From: Actinomycetota bacterium
Lineage (GTDB): Bacteria > Actinomycetota > Thermoleophilia > Miltoncostaeales > Miltoncostaeaceae
Reading direction: 5' to 3'
NCBI GenBank assembly: GCA_016870155.1
Contig: VGCE01000003.1
Span: 118,055-182,054 of the forward strand
Length of the DNA stretch: 64,000 nucleotides
Part shown: piece by piece, positions 52,352-61,295 of the stretch
How positions within the stretch are numbered: position 1 is the first letter of the stretch
Layout of the letters: each line of letters begins with the position of its first letter
The notes under the pieces: generated by a model
What the model was told of the DNA's origin: nothing
The model's database searches: none
The model's input: only the letters and a program-made list of their open reading frames with translations
Translations under genes and position numbers: made by a program

Positions 52352-52690
52352 TTAGCCCGTCACGGCGCAGGGCCGCACTCCGAGCTTTGGCAGCACCACG
52401 GTCTGCGTGGACGTCCTGGCCGTCCCGCCGGTGGGCCTGAACGTGGTGGCTACCCGCAGCGTCACGGCACCCGCGCGACGGGCCGCGCGGGTGGCGGCGT
52501 TCAGCGTGCAGCTGATCGTGACCATGCCGGCCTTCGCAGCCGTGCGGGCGCCGGTGCAGGCCGTTACCCGCCCCACGGCATGGGCCATGCTGCTGCGCGT
52601 GGGCCGGGTGCCGCGCCGGGCCAGGCGTCCGGGCCCGGGCACCGTGACCCGCGGCTCGGGGAATGATCCCCACCGACCATGACGTGACAC
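52352..52690 (-). CDS. hypothetical secreted-protein fragment (Ig-like C-terminus)
   Basis: A 112-codon leftward frame whose last 70 residues (ATRAARRAGAVTLRVATTF, then TPTGGTAR-like text) resemble the C-terminal beta-sandwich repeats of large secreted proteins common in Solirubrobacterales. There is no signal peptide and no convincing start (GTG at 52690), so it looks like the end of a lost larger gene. The flank 52271-52351 shows nothing recognisable. Confidence 0.35.
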   Translation of the reverse strand: MSRHGRWGSFPEPRVTVPGPGRLARRGTRPTRSSMAHAVGRVTACTGARTAAKAGMVTISCTLNAATRAARRAGAVTLRVATTFRPTGGTARTSTQTVVLPKLGVRPCAVTG

Positions 52691-52739
52691 GCTCCGGCCG
52701 TCTGGGTTGACCGCCGCTGCTGGGTGCCCGCGTTACCGG

Positions 52740-52913
52740 TTATCGCGGGTCAAAAACGGCCCACACGAACACCACCACCGGGGCCATCACGACGGCGGCC
52801 ACCACGCCGACCAGGGCGGCGGTGATGGTCGGCACCCCCACGCTCGCCCGGATGAACCCGGCGGCCGCGCCAAACACGGCGCAAAGTCCGGCCTTGACGA
52901 TCCAGCGAGCCAT
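52740..52913 (-). CDS. small membrane protein (57 aa)
   Basis: A 57-residue protein from ATG 52913 to TAA, with two hydrophobic stretches (about 8-22 and 29-53) and basic residues at the N-terminus (MARWIVK). Codon third positions are mainly G/C, and no competing frame is better. It could be a holin-like or stress-related membrane peptide; no family assigned. Confidence 0.5.
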   Translation of the reverse strand: MARWIVKAGLCAVFGAAAGFIRASVGVPTITAALVGVVAAVVMAPVVVFVWAVFDPR

Positions 52914-53035
52914 GCGGGAAATGTACCCGAGGCCTTGCCCGCTGGTTTAGGGCCGGCGAGCGAAAGAGCCGGTGGCCGCGGCCAGCAAAGGCAAATGTTG
53001 CACCGCACCTCGCGCGGACCCTCGTTCACGTACGA

Positions 53036-53185
53036 CTACACCGGGCGGTTGTTCCAGGTGAGTTGCAGGCGGCCGTTGTCCGGGTTCCCCACCGTGCCGA
53101 ACACCCCGGTGTACCCGGGGATGCGCCTCGGCGCCGTTACCCCCTTGGGGACCGTGAAGAGGCTGTGAGGATCGCACGGGGTCAG
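53036..53185 (-). CDS. possible small CTG-start gene or gene remnant after the permease
   Basis: A 49-codon leftward frame begins with CTG overlapping the permease stop (CTGA), the same junction as greA/lysS. It contains TPCDPHSLFTVPKGV and GVFGTVGNPDNGRLQLTWNN with good codon bias and ends in TAG. Beyond the TAG the same frame stays open with protein-like text (SYVNEGPREVRCNICLC), so a nonsense-mutated longer gene is equally possible. A rightward frame across the same DNA (to 53168) is also open. Low certainty. Confidence 0.25.
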   Translation of the reverse strand: MTPCDPHSLFTVPKGVTAPRRIPGYTGVFGTVGNPDNGRLQLTWNNRPV

Positions 53186-55155
53186 TCGCGCGCTGCGCTG
53201 CGGGGCGCCGCATAGGGCGCCCGGGTGGCCGTGGCCACCACGTCCGACAGCGCCGCCCCCGCCGCCTCGGCCGAGGTGGATCCCGGCGCCGCCGCGTCAC
53301 TGGCGATCACCACCCTGCAGGGGGCGTGGCGCAGCACGTAGATGACGGTGCGCCCGAAGATGCCCTCACCCAACCGGCGCTTGCGGGCGACGCCCATCAT
53401 GATGACCTCGGCGTTCGTGCGACGCGCCTCCTCCACGATCGCCCGGCCCGCCTGGCGGCCGTTGACCACGGTGGTGTCCACCGTGGCGCCGTATTCCTCG
53501 GCGATCTGCCGGGCATGCGCCAGCAGCTGCTCGGCGCCCCGCTGCTCACGGGGCATCTCGGCATCGAGCGGCAGCTCCACCGGCACCTCCACCACCGTGA
53601 TGGCGTGGATCGTCACCCCGCGATCGGCCGCCAGCTTGCCGGCCGTGGCCATCATCTCCTCCGACGACTCGGTGGCCACCACCGGCACGAGGATGTTGGT
53701 GTAGGCCACATCCACCTCGAGCGCGAGCTCCTGGCGCTGCATCGTGGTGGTCTGGGTCCACGGAACGCCGATGCGCTTCCTGTAGGCGATGTACATGAGG
53801 AACCCGAAGGCCATCCATGCGATGCCCACCCAGCGGGCGTCGGGGCGCAGGATGAGCACGGCCACCAGTGCGCCGCCGGTGCCCAGTACCCCGAACACCG
53901 CGAACAGGGGGATGCTGCGGCCGCGGAACGACACGTTCGGGCGGCCCCGGTAGGGCCGTCGCATCTCGGGGCGCTTCCAGCGCATCCAGATGATGGCCAG
54001 GTGCGCGATGCTAAACGACAGCATCGCGCCGAATGCGTAGAGGTTCGACAGGAAGATGGCCTGCCCGGGGATCATGACCAGCGCGGCGACGGCGCAGAAG
54101 ATCACGATGGCCACCGTGGGCGTGTTGAACCGCGGATGCAGACGTCGTATGCCGGAGGGCAACTGCCGGTGGTAGCCCATGGCGTACGTGAGCCGCGACA
54201 CGCCGATGACACCGGCATTAGTGGCGATCACCAGGATCGTGGCGGCGAGGACTCCCACGAAGCCCTCAGCCAGCGCCTGCCACACCCCCGTGAGCCCGAG
54301 CTGGCTGACGATGCCGAGGATCGGGTCGCCGGCGTAGGTGGTGCCGAGCTCGGTGGCGTAGCTGCCGTCGGGCTGCTGGGTGACGGGCAGCGCGGAGAGC
54401 GCCACGATGGGGATGAGGGCGTACATCACGAGCACCGTGATGACCGTGGCGCGGATGGAGGCCGGGATGGTGCGCTCCGGCACCTGGGCCTCCTCGGCCA
54501 TGTTCGAGATGGTCTCGATGCCCGTGTAGGCGATCATCGCGAGGGTTACGCCGATTATCACGTTGGTCCACGTGGGCGCCACGCCCCACACGATGTTGTC
54601 CCACACCTGCGTGGGGGAGAACACCACGAAGAGCCCCACGATCACCAGCAGCACCTGCGTGCCCAGGTCGAGCAGGGCGAGGCCGATGTTGAGCTTGGCG
54701 GCCTCCTTGATGCCCACGATGTTCAGCAGCGCGATGAGCGCCACCACGCCGATGCCGACGATGATGTCCCAGGGGTTGCTGCGAAGCGGCTCCCAGAACA
54801 CGCCGAGGTAGTGGGGCACGAAGAACGCCGAGATGGCGATCGTGATGATGTAGTTGAGCATCTGGCCCCAGGCCGCCCCGAAGGCCGCGCCCTCGTTGAA
54901 CGCCTGGCGCGCGAACGACGATGAGCCCCCGGCCTCCGGGAACATCGCGGTGCCCTCGGTGTAGGTGACGGCCGTCGCCGCGAAGATAAGGCCGGCGAAC
55001 AGGAACACCAGCGGCGTGAGCCCCAGGGCGTAGACGGCCACGAGGCCCAGCGCGTAGTAGATGGATGAGCCGACGTTGCCGTATGCCGTGGCCCAGAGCC
55101 CGGGCACCCCGACCACCCGCTCCATCCGCTCGCGCCTGCGGCGCCGGATGGCCAT
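53182..55155 (-). CDS. APC-family amino-acid permease fused to a universal stress protein domain
   Basis: A 657-residue protein. Residues about 15-455 form an amino acid-polyamine-organocation transporter with about 12 helices; GNVGSSIYYALG in the first helix and MFPEAGGSSSFARQAF fit the family. Residues about 485-630 form a Usp domain (TNILVPVVATESSEEMM near its start and VIMMGVARKRRLGEGIFG near its end), which could bind ATP or AMP and regulate transport. The substrate is unknown. A leader of about 36 bases with AGGAA precedes the ATG, and TACGCT is the likely -10. Confidence 0.9.
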   Translation of the reverse strand: MAIRRRRRERMERVVGVPGLWATAYGNVGSSIYYALGLVAVYALGLTPLVFLFAGLIFAATAVTYTEGTAMFPEAGGSSSFARQAFNEGAAFGAAWGQMLNYIITIAISAFFVPHYLGVFWEPLRSNPWDIIVGIGVVALIALLNIVGIKEAAKLNIGLALLDLGTQVLLVIVGLFVVFSPTQVWDNIVWGVAPTWTNVIIGVTLAMIAYTGIETISNMAEEAQVPERTIPASIRATVITVLVMYALIPIVALSALPVTQQPDGSYATELGTTYAGDPILGIVSQLGLTGVWQALAEGFVGVLAATILVIATNAGVIGVSRLTYAMGYHRQLPSGIRRLHPRFNTPTVAIVIFCAVAALVMIPGQAIFLSNLYAFGAMLSFSIAHLAIIWMRWKRPEMRRPYRGRPNVSFRGRSIPLFAVFGVLGTGGALVAVLILRPDARWVGIAWMAFGFLMYIAYRKRIGVPWTQTTTMQRQELALEVDVAYTNILVPVVATESSEEMMATAGKLAADRGVTIHAITVVEVPVELPLDAEMPREQRGAEQLLAHARQIAEEYGATVDTTVVNGRQAGRAIVEEARRTNAEVIMMGVARKRRLGEGIFGRTVIYVLRHAPCRVVIASDAAAPGSTSAEAAGAALSDVVATATRAPYAAPRSAARD

Positions 55156-55257
55156 CTTCTATTCCTGTCTCATTCAACCCATCAGCGTACTCCGGTGCGG
55201 GTAGCATCGCGATGCGGGCTCCCGCCGGGGGCCGCGGACACGGGGAGCACTGAGCAC

Positions 55258-55614
55258 GTGGCACTGATCGAGGGCGTCGACGTCGTCTTCTATGGCATCT
55301 GCAACATGGACCGGGCCATCGCGTTCTACGAGGGTGTGCTGGGCCTCGAGCTGAGCCACCGGGCCGGCAACGACTGGGCGCAGTTCTCCGTGGGTGGCAC
55401 CGAGCTCGGGCTGTTCGGCGAGCTCGCCACATCGCCGCACCAGGGCGGTGCCACCGTGACCTTCCGGGTGCCCGACATCCGCGCGCTCGAGGCCGCCCTC
55501 GACGCCGCAGGCGCCAAGAGGGACCCGGTCGAGGACATGGGCGGCGCTCCCTCGATGGAGTTCCTCGATCCCGACGGCAACAAGATGGTGGCGGTGGAGC
55601 TGCAGCAGGCGTAG
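55258..55614 (+). CDS. VOC-family (glyoxalase/bleomycin-resistance/dioxygenase fold) protein
   Basis: A 118-residue protein with two beta-alpha-beta-beta-beta modules. N-terminal FYGICNMDRAIAFYEGVLGL and C-terminal FLDPDGNKMVAVEL are standard, the latter with the metal-ligand glutamate; the first ligand position is tyrosine or absent. The reaction is not assignable. The GTG at 55258 has GGGGAG upstream at a slightly long distance, and TAGCAT at about 55200 may be its -10. Confidence 0.8.
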   Translation: MALIEGVDVVFYGICNMDRAIAFYEGVLGLELSHRAGNDWAQFSVGGTELGLFGELATSPHQGGATVTFRVPDIRALEAALDAAGAKRDPVEDMGGAPSMEFLDPDGNKMVAVELQQA

Positions 55615-55632
55615 GGCGCCTGCGGGGCCGGG

Positions 55633-56007
55633 CTAGCCCTCGCTCGCCGCCCGCCGGGCGGCAACCGCCCCGGCGAACGCCGCCGGGTCGCGCACCATCA
55701 CCAGCACCCGCGAGGTGCTCCACTCCATCGGGCAGCGCACCGTGATGGGTTCGTCGGTTTCGAGCACCACCCCCTCGCCGGCGGACGGCGCGAACACCAC
55801 CATGCCCCTCGTGATGCGCACGCCGAGGCCGGCCCACCACGGCCACCTGAGCCGGAGCACGCGAACCACGCGCGCGATCGGCACCTCTGCATGGCCGACC
55901 CACCCGATGCGCACGTTCACCGACTCATCGGTCACGTCGGCCTCGTACGGTCCACCGGAGGACGTCCACAGCCTCGACCAGCGCGAACTCTTGAGCGGGA
56001 AGATCAT
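55633..56007 (-). CDS. hypothetical protein (124 aa)
   Basis: A 124-residue protein without signal peptide. The alternation of beta-strand-like segments (VNVRIGWVGHAEVPIARVVR, GVRITRGMVVFAP, VVLETDEPITVRC) suggests a small PH-like or barrel domain; no family assigned. The ATG overlaps the stop of the beta-propeller gene (ATGA), so both are read as one unit. Confidence 0.65.
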   Translation of the reverse strand: MIFPLKSSRWSRLWTSSGGPYEADVTDESVNVRIGWVGHAEVPIARVVRVLRLRWPWWAGLGVRITRGMVVFAPSAGEGVVLETDEPITVRCPMEWSTSRVLVMVRDPAAFAGAVAARRAASEG

Positions 56008-57845
56008 GGGATGGTGATCGTACGTGCCGTCGTGCCGAGGCCGAGGGCCGACGACACCAGCACGCGCACCTGGTAGCGCCCCGGAGCCGTGCGGGACGGG
56101 ATGCGCACGCGCACAGCGCGCCGCCCGGCCGCGGCAGGGCCCGACTTCGACGCCACCAGGCGGAACGCCGCGACGCGGGCGGGGCCCTGCACGCGCTTGC
56201 GCAGCTCCACCCGCCAGGACGCCGTCGCGGGCAGCGTGAAGCCCACGCGCGCCCAAGGCCGGGTCACGCTCACGCGCAGCCCGCGTGGGCGCGGGGCGGA
56301 CTGCGCGCGTCCACGCGACGCACCCGGTCGCGTGACCGACGTGGTGGCCGACGCGCTGGCACCGAGGCCGTTGGTGGCCTGCACGGTCACCGACTCGGTG
56401 CCGATCGGTGCGGTGTAGGTGACCCTGTAGGTGCCGTCATCGGCGATGCGGGCCGCGCGGCGCCCCACCATCACCGACGTCACGCCGCTGCTATCGCTGG
56501 CGCGCCCCGACACCGTGAGGCGTCGTCCGGCGAGGGCAGCCGACGCGGTGACCACCGGGGCCCCGGCATCGGCGGCGCCCATGTCCGTGGTCCAGGCAAC
56601 GGTGAGCCCGCCGGGTGCCTCGGCGGTGGTGAACGACGCCATGCCGCCGCTGCCGCTGATGGCGGCGCGGGTGCTGGGCTGCGACGGCGCGGCCCCCGAG
56701 GCCGTGCGCGAGGCCCGGTAGAGGGCGTTGGTGGCCAGCGTGCGCACGTAGACATCGTCGGCGACGTTCGTGTCGTCGGCGTCCCCGCCCGTGGTGGCGC
56801 CCGCGAATGCAACGCGGGCGCCGTTCGTGCTGATGGCCGGCGCGTTCATGATGGTCTCGCCGGAGACCCGACGGGTGGTGCCCGCCTCGAGGTCGCGCAC
56901 GTAGGCGTCGCGGTCGGCCCCGGTATCCGTGGCCACGAGCGCAGCAGCCGATGAGAAGGCGACGAGGGAGCCGTCGCCCGAAATGGACGGCAGCGAGGAG
57001 TCACCGTTGTCCGTGCCTCCGCCCGGCAGGCTGGCCACCACGATGGTGCGTGACTGCGGGCGCGCCACGTAGACGTCCGCGAAGCCATCTGCGTCGCCCT
57101 GGGCCAGCACCGATGCCGCAGCCGGGCCCTCGAAGGCGATCGAGCGCCCGTCGGCGCTGATGGACGGCCGGCCCACCGCCTGTGGCGACTGCACCCCGCC
57201 CGAGGTTCGGCTCACCAGCGCGAGCGTGCCCCCCGCGCGCACGTCGGCCACGTAGACGTCGGCCACCCCGTTGGTGTCGGCGGCAAGCAGCGCCCCGGTG
57301 CCCGACGTGAATGCCACCTTCGATCCGTCTGCCGATATCGACGGCTGCCCGGTGACCCCGCCGGGCGCGGCGTCGCCACGGGAATCACGCGACAGCAGCA
57401 GCACGCGACCGGTCTGGGTGTCCTTGCGGAACACGTCGATGGCGCCGTTCAGGTCGCCCGCCACGAGGTTGGATGCCGCGGTGGCGAAAACCACATACCG
57501 GCCGTCCAGCGATATGCCGTAGGCGCGGGCGGGGTCGGGGTCGTCCACCGCGGCCGAGGCGGGCTGGCCGGACGCGCTCGTGGAGACCATCGCGGTGCGA
57601 TTCGTGGTGCGGTCGTGCATGAAGAGCTGCCGCACGCCCCCCGTCGACGTGCCGGACAGGGCCGCCGTGGACGTGATGAGCGCGTATCGGCCATCGGACG
57701 AGAACGCCGCGCCCTGCACCGATGCGGCCGCAGGGGAGCCGTTTGGCAGCAACCCCAGGCGCGCGACATCGCCCGTAGCCGCCATGGCGGCGAGCGGCGC
57801 GAGGGCGAGGGCCCCGGCGGCGGCGATCACTGCGGCGCGCGGCAT
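56004..57845 (-). CDS. secreted beta-propeller protein (TolB/PD40-like repeats)
   Basis: A 613-residue exported protein. A signal peptide (about 1-22) is followed by seven or so repeats of a TolB-type propeller blade, each with a phrase such as AFSSDGRYALI, GISLDGRYVVF, SISADGSKVAF or SISGDGSLVAF and a spacer of about 50 residues. The last 200 residues form Ig-like beta-sandwich modules ending in an Arg-rich stretch. Likely surface or extracellular binding role. ATG at 57845 has TAGCCT six bases upstream. Confidence 0.85.
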   Translation of the reverse strand: MPRAAVIAAAGALALAPLAAMAATGDVARLGLLPNGSPAAASVQGAAFSSDGRYALITSTAALSGTSTGGVRQLFMHDRTTNRTAMVSTSASGQPASAAVDDPDPARAYGISLDGRYVVFATAASNLVAGDLNGAIDVFRKDTQTGRVLLLSRDSRGDAAPGGVTGQPSISADGSKVAFTSGTGALLAADTNGVADVYVADVRAGGTLALVSRTSGGVQSPQAVGRPSISADGRSIAFEGPAAASVLAQGDADGFADVYVARPQSRTIVVASLPGGGTDNGDSSLPSISGDGSLVAFSSAAALVATDTGADRDAYVRDLEAGTTRRVSGETIMNAPAISTNGARVAFAGATTGGDADDTNVADDVYVRTLATNALYRASRTASGAAPSQPSTRAAISGSGGMASFTTAEAPGGLTVAWTTDMGAADAGAPVVTASAALAGRRLTVSGRASDSSGVTSVMVGRRAARIADDGTYRVTYTAPIGTESVTVQATNGLGASASATTSVTRPGASRGRAQSAPRPRGLRVSVTRPWARVGFTLPATASWRVELRKRVQGPARVAAFRLVASKSGPAAAGRRAVRVRIPSRTAPGRYQVRVLVSSALGLGTTARTITIP

Positions 57846-57851
57846 GGGATG

Positions 57852-57857
57852 AGGCTA
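57852..57857 (-). promoter_or_regulatory. leaderless-type -10 (TAGCCT) for the beta-propeller gene
   Basis: TAGCCT on the leftward strand ends six bases before the ATG at 57845; no ribosome binding site. Confidence 0.5.
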
Positions 57858-57934
57858 GCCACGCGCGCGGCGTCGGCCGCGGGGCAGGTCGGCGCGCGAC
57901 ATCCCCGGCCGACGACGCCGGGCGAGCGGCTTAG

Positions 57935-58978
57935 ATGCCCTCCGTGCGTCCCGCCCGGACACTCCTCGCCGCGCTCTCCATCGCCCTCGCCACGGCCTCC
58001 GCAGCCGCAGCGTTGCCGGTGGTGGCCATCGATCCCGGCCATGGCGGGGCCGATTCCGGTGCCGTGGGAGTCCTTCCGCCTGGCGCGGTCACCGGCCTCG
58101 AGCCCCGGTTCGATGCCCAGCTGCAGCCGGTGCTCTTCGAGAAGGACGTGAACCTCGACGTCGCGAACCGGCTCAATGCCTGGCTGATGGCCCGCGGATT
58201 CCCCACGCTCATGACGCGCAACACCGACAACGCGGGTGGTGATGTGCCCTACACCGACGTCGGCACCGACCTGCGGGCGCGCACCGACCTGGCGAATGCC
58301 CGCCCGGCGGAGATCTTCGTCTCGATCCACCAGAACAGCGCGAAGACGACCGCCAGTGGCACCGAGACCTATGTGAAGATCGGCGCGCCCGCGCCGACGC
58401 AGGCGCTGGCCGCGGCGATCCAGCGTTCGCTCGTGGCGTGCCTGGCACTGACCGATCGCGGCGTGCGCGAGCGGTCGTTCTTCGTCGTGCGCGAGACCAC
58501 CATGCCGGCGGTGCTCGTGGAGGGCGGGTTCCTGTCGAGCGCCGTCGACGTTGCGCTGCTCGCGCAGCCGGACTTCCGCCAGAAGATGGCCGAGGCCATC
58601 GGCGGGGCAGTGTGGTCGTACGCGGGCCTGGGCGATCCCGGTCCCATCTGCTCGGGTGCCGTCGCCGCAACCCCGCCACCCGTGCCGAAGACCATCACGC
58701 TCGCGCGCGCCGGACGCGCGCTCACCCAGCGGGCGGGGATCAACCCGCGCAGGGGCGACCTGTGGATCGCCACCGTGCGCGATTCCGCGGGCAACCCGAT
58801 GTCGAGCATTCCCGTGCGCGCGCGGTTGCCCAACGGCAAGGGTGTGGCGGCTACGAGCCGTCCGGATGGCAAGACGCTGCTCGCGGTGCCGAGGCGCGGG
58901 GGCAGGTTGGCCGTGGCCGTCGCGATGCCCGGCATCGCGGTGTCCGCCACCGCGCAGGTTCCCGCGCGGGTCCGCTAG
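57935..58978 (+). CDS. N-acetylmuramoyl-L-alanine amidase (Amidase_3)
   Basis: A 347-residue exported zinc amidase cutting the amide between MurNAc and the stem peptide. A signal peptide (about 1-26) precedes the catalytic domain: zinc ligands in IDPGHGG, LFEKDVN and SIHQNS, and the catalytic glutamate in VLVEGGFLS. The last 100 residues look like a separate beta domain with no named family. TTAGAT immediately before the ATG would make GTG at 57944 the true leaderless start (three residues shorter). The stop shares CTAG with the MarR gene. Confidence 0.92.
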   Translation: MPSVRPARTLLAALSIALATASAAAALPVVAIDPGHGGADSGAVGVLPPGAVTGLEPRFDAQLQPVLFEKDVNLDVANRLNAWLMARGFPTLMTRNTDNAGGDVPYTDVGTDLRARTDLANARPAEIFVSIHQNSAKTTASGTETYVKIGAPAPTQALAAAIQRSLVACLALTDRGVRERSFFVVRETTMPAVLVEGGFLSSAVDVALLAQPDFRQKMAEAIGGAVWSYAGLGDPGPICSGAVAATPPPVPKTITLARAGRALTQRAGINPRRGDLWIATVRDSAGNPMSSIPVRARLPNGKGVAATSRPDGKTLLAVPRRGGRLAVAVAMPGIAVSATAQVPARVR

Positions 58979-59442
58979 GCGGCGGGCTCGTCCAGGGCCT
59001 GCCAGGTCTCGTTGAGCGCCGGCAGGACATCGTCAGGCAGGCGGTCGATGAAGAGGCGATGCACCCCGCGGTGATGGGTGGGCTGGGCCTCGCGGAACCG
59101 CTTGCGTCCGACGGGGGTGAGGCAGGCAAGCGAGCTGCGGCGGTCGCTCGGGCATTGCGCGCGCTGCACCAGGCCCATGGCAACCAGTCTGTCGATCAGG
59201 CGCGACAGTCCGGATAGCGACAGCAGGGCGCCGTCCGCGAGGTCGCTCATGCGGGCGGTACCGCCGTCGGAGTTCGAAAGCAGCAGCAGCACCTCGTATT
59301 GGGTGAGTGACAACCCGTGCTCGGCCTGCATCTCCACGTCCAGCTCGCGGACGAGTGCGGAGTGGGCGCGGAGGAACCCGTGCCACGCATCCATCTGCTG
59401 GTCCTCGAGGGCAACCCGACCGGGATGGCGCTGCGTGGACAT
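58975..59442 (-). CDS. MarR-family transcriptional regulator
   Basis: A 155-residue winged-helix dimeric repressor. The DNA-binding part contains LTQYEVLLLLSNSDGG, MSDLADGALLSLSGLSRLIDRL (recognition helix) and the wing VQRAQCPSDRRSS. The ligand is unknown. It is divergent from the exonuclease gene with both -10 elements inside the 98-base gap, so it may control that gene or itself. TACCCT lies six bases before the ATG at 59442. Confidence 0.9.
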   Translation of the reverse strand: MSTQRHPGRVALEDQQMDAWHGFLRAHSALVRELDVEMQAEHGLSLTQYEVLLLLSNSDGGTARMSDLADGALLSLSGLSRLIDRLVAMGLVQRAQCPSDRRSSLACLTPVGRKRFREAQPTHHRGVHRLFIDRLPDDVLPALNETWQALDEPAA

Positions 59443-59448
59443 GGGCGA

Positions 59449-59454
59449 AGGGTA
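59449..59454 (-). promoter_or_regulatory. leaderless-type -10 (TACCCT) for the MarR gene
   Basis: TACCCT on the leftward strand ends six bases before the ATG at 59442; no ribosome binding site. Confidence 0.5.
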
Positions 59455-59526
59455 AGCACGCGCGCCCCCGGGGTGGTGGGAGTACGGGCGTCCGCGCGCG
59501 GGGCCCGTGGCGTCGGAGGGCGTTCG

Positions 59527-59532
59527 TAGGAT
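59527..59532 (+). promoter_or_regulatory. leaderless-type -10 (TAGGAT) for the exonuclease gene
   Basis: TAGGAT ends eight bases before the ATG at 59541; no ribosome binding site. Confidence 0.5.
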
Positions 59533-59540
59533 CCACGGCG

Positions 59541-60437
59541 ATGGGAGACCCCGAGCCGCCGACCGACACGTCGATGATCCCATCCAGGGTTCCCACTCCC
59601 GGGTCGGAGGGAGCGCACACGGCAGGTGATCGCGTGCGCGACCTCATCTCCCGGCTCGGCCGCCCGGTGTCGGCTGCCGAGGTCGCGGTGGAGGCCCTGG
59701 GGATCGGCGGCTGCCCCGAGTCGGTGGCGCGCCGCCTCGCCGGGGACATCGTGGCGGGTGACTCGCGGCTCGCCTTCGAGGGGGACCTCGTCACCGACGC
59801 CGGCGGCCACCGGGACGCCACGGTGCTCGGCGCCACCAGCTTCTGCATCGTCGACCTCGAGACCACAGGGGGGGCACCGGGGTCGTCGGCGATCACCGAG
59901 ATCGGCGCGGTGCGGGTGGAGGGCCTCCGCGTCACCGAGCGGTTCTCCACGCTGGTCGATCCGGAGTGCCCGATCCCGCCGCACATCACGGGCATCACCG
60001 GCATCGACGACTCCATGGTGCGGGGGCAGCCAGTGATCGACGTCGCGCTCTCGGCGTTCATCGCCTTCGCGCGGGACGACGTGCTGGTGGCGCACAACGC
60101 GCCGTTCGACCTCAGGTTCCTCAACTACGAGCGCCTGCGGCTGCGCAATGGCTACTTTACGCAGCCGTGGCTTGACACCCTGGTGCTCGCCCGACGTCTT
60201 CTGAACGGCGCCGTGCCACGACATGATCTCTCCACCCTCGCCACCTGGGCCGGGTCGCCGGTGCGCCCCGCACACCGCGCGCTGGCCGACGCCGAGGCCA
60301 CCGCCAGCGTGCTGCTCGCGCTCATCGCGCTCATGGGCGCGGGCGCCGAGACCACACTCGACCACGCCATGTCCATCGGGCAGCCCGCCGCGCGAAAGGG
60401 CCCGAGCGGCCCGGGGGAGTCCGCCGCGGCGGCGTAG
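59541..60437 (+). CDS. DEDDh 3'-5' exonuclease (DnaQ/PolC-epsilon-like)
   Basis: A 298-residue protein. An N-terminal region (about 30-90) of unknown fold precedes the exonuclease domain: Exo I VDLETTG (about 107-113), Exo II AHNAPFDLRF and Exo III HRALADAEAT with the DEDDh histidine. Such proteins proofread with a polymerase or trim DNA ends. It lacks the C-terminal UvrC-like domain found fused in some actinobacterial relatives. Leaderless-type start; followed 60 bases later by mutY, also a DNA-repair gene. Confidence 0.88.
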   Translation: MGDPEPPTDTSMIPSRVPTPGSEGAHTAGDRVRDLISRLGRPVSAAEVAVEALGIGGCPESVARRLAGDIVAGDSRLAFEGDLVTDAGGHRDATVLGATSFCIVDLETTGGAPGSSAITEIGAVRVEGLRVTERFSTLVDPECPIPPHITGITGIDDSMVRGQPVIDVALSAFIAFARDDVLVAHNAPFDLRFLNYERLRLRNGYFTQPWLDTLVLARRLLNGAVPRHDLSTLATWAGSPVRPAHRALADAEATASVLLALIALMGAGAETTLDHAMSIGQPAARKGPSGPGESAAAA

Positions 60438-60497
60438 CGGCGCGAGGCGGGTGCGGTTCGCGGTCGCGGCGCCCCCCGCGCATGGGACACTCGCCGC

Positions 60498-61295
60498 GTG
60501 GCTCCCGATCCCTCGGCGCAGGCGGTGGGGAAGCTCGTCCGGTGGTTCCGCGACGAGGGCCCCGACCTGCCGTGGCGTCGCACCCGGGATCGCTGGGCCA
60601 TCCTGGTGTCGGAGGTCATGTTGCAGGCCACGCCGGTGTCGCGGGTGCTGCCGTACTACGAGGCCTGGATGAGTCGCTGGCCCCGTGCCACCGACCTCGC
60701 AGGGGCTCCGGTGGGCGACGTCATCGCGGCGTGGCAGGGCCTCGGCTACCCGCGCCGCGCGCGCAACCTGCACGCCGCCGCGTCTGTGGTGGCCCGCGAT
60801 GGCTGGCCCGCGCCGGAGCACTACGAGGACCTCCCGGGGGTGGGCGCGTACACCGCCGATGCGCTCCGCTGCTTCGCCGATGAGATTCCGGTACTGCCCG
60901 AGGACGTCAACGTGAAGCGCGTGCTGGCCCGGCGGTTTCCCACCGGCTGGCCGGGCGCTGCGCGCGGGCGGGCCTGGGATGCCGGGCAGGCCATGATGGA
61001 CCTCGGGCGCGACTACTGCAGGGCGCGGGCGCCCCGGTGCGACGATGGCTGCCCGCTGCGCACGGGCTGCCCGGCCGCCGATGCCGGCGTAGTGCATGAT
61101 GTGACCCCGCGCGGCAGGCGCCAGGCGCGCTACGAGGGGTCGATGCGCCAGCGTCGGGGGCTCCTGCTCCGCGCGCTGGCGGAGGACGGCAGGGCCGCCG
61201 TGGACGCCGACCCCGAGGCCGCCGAGAGCCTGGTGGCCGAGGGCCTGGCCGATCGCCGGGGTGCCGTGCTGGTGCCGGCCGGGAGCGCCACATGA
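60498..61295 (+). CDS. mutY: A/G-specific adenine glycosylase MutY, short form
   Basis: A 265-residue HhH glycosylase that removes adenine mispaired with 8-oxoguanine. The catalytic glutamate lies in SEVMLQATP (usually LQQT), the helix-hairpin-helix is LPGVGAYTADAL and the catalytic aspartate is in EDVNVKRV. The iron-sulfur loop is C-x6-C-x3-C-x5-C, one residue longer than the canonical C-x6-C-x2-C-x5-C. The C-terminal MutT-like 8-oxoG recognition domain is missing or vestigial. The stop overlaps a Nudix gene (ATGA). GACACT six bases before the GTG may be the -10. Confidence 0.9.
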   Translation: MAPDPSAQAVGKLVRWFRDEGPDLPWRRTRDRWAILVSEVMLQATPVSRVLPYYEAWMSRWPRATDLAGAPVGDVIAAWQGLGYPRRARNLHAAASVVARDGWPAPEHYEDLPGVGAYTADALRCFADEIPVLPEDVNVKRVLARRFPTGWPGAARGRAWDAGQAMMDLGRDYCRARAPRCDDGCPLRTGCPAADAGVVHDVTPRGRRQARYEGSMRQRRGLLLRALAEDGRAAVDADPEAAESLVAEGLADRRGAVLVPAGSAT

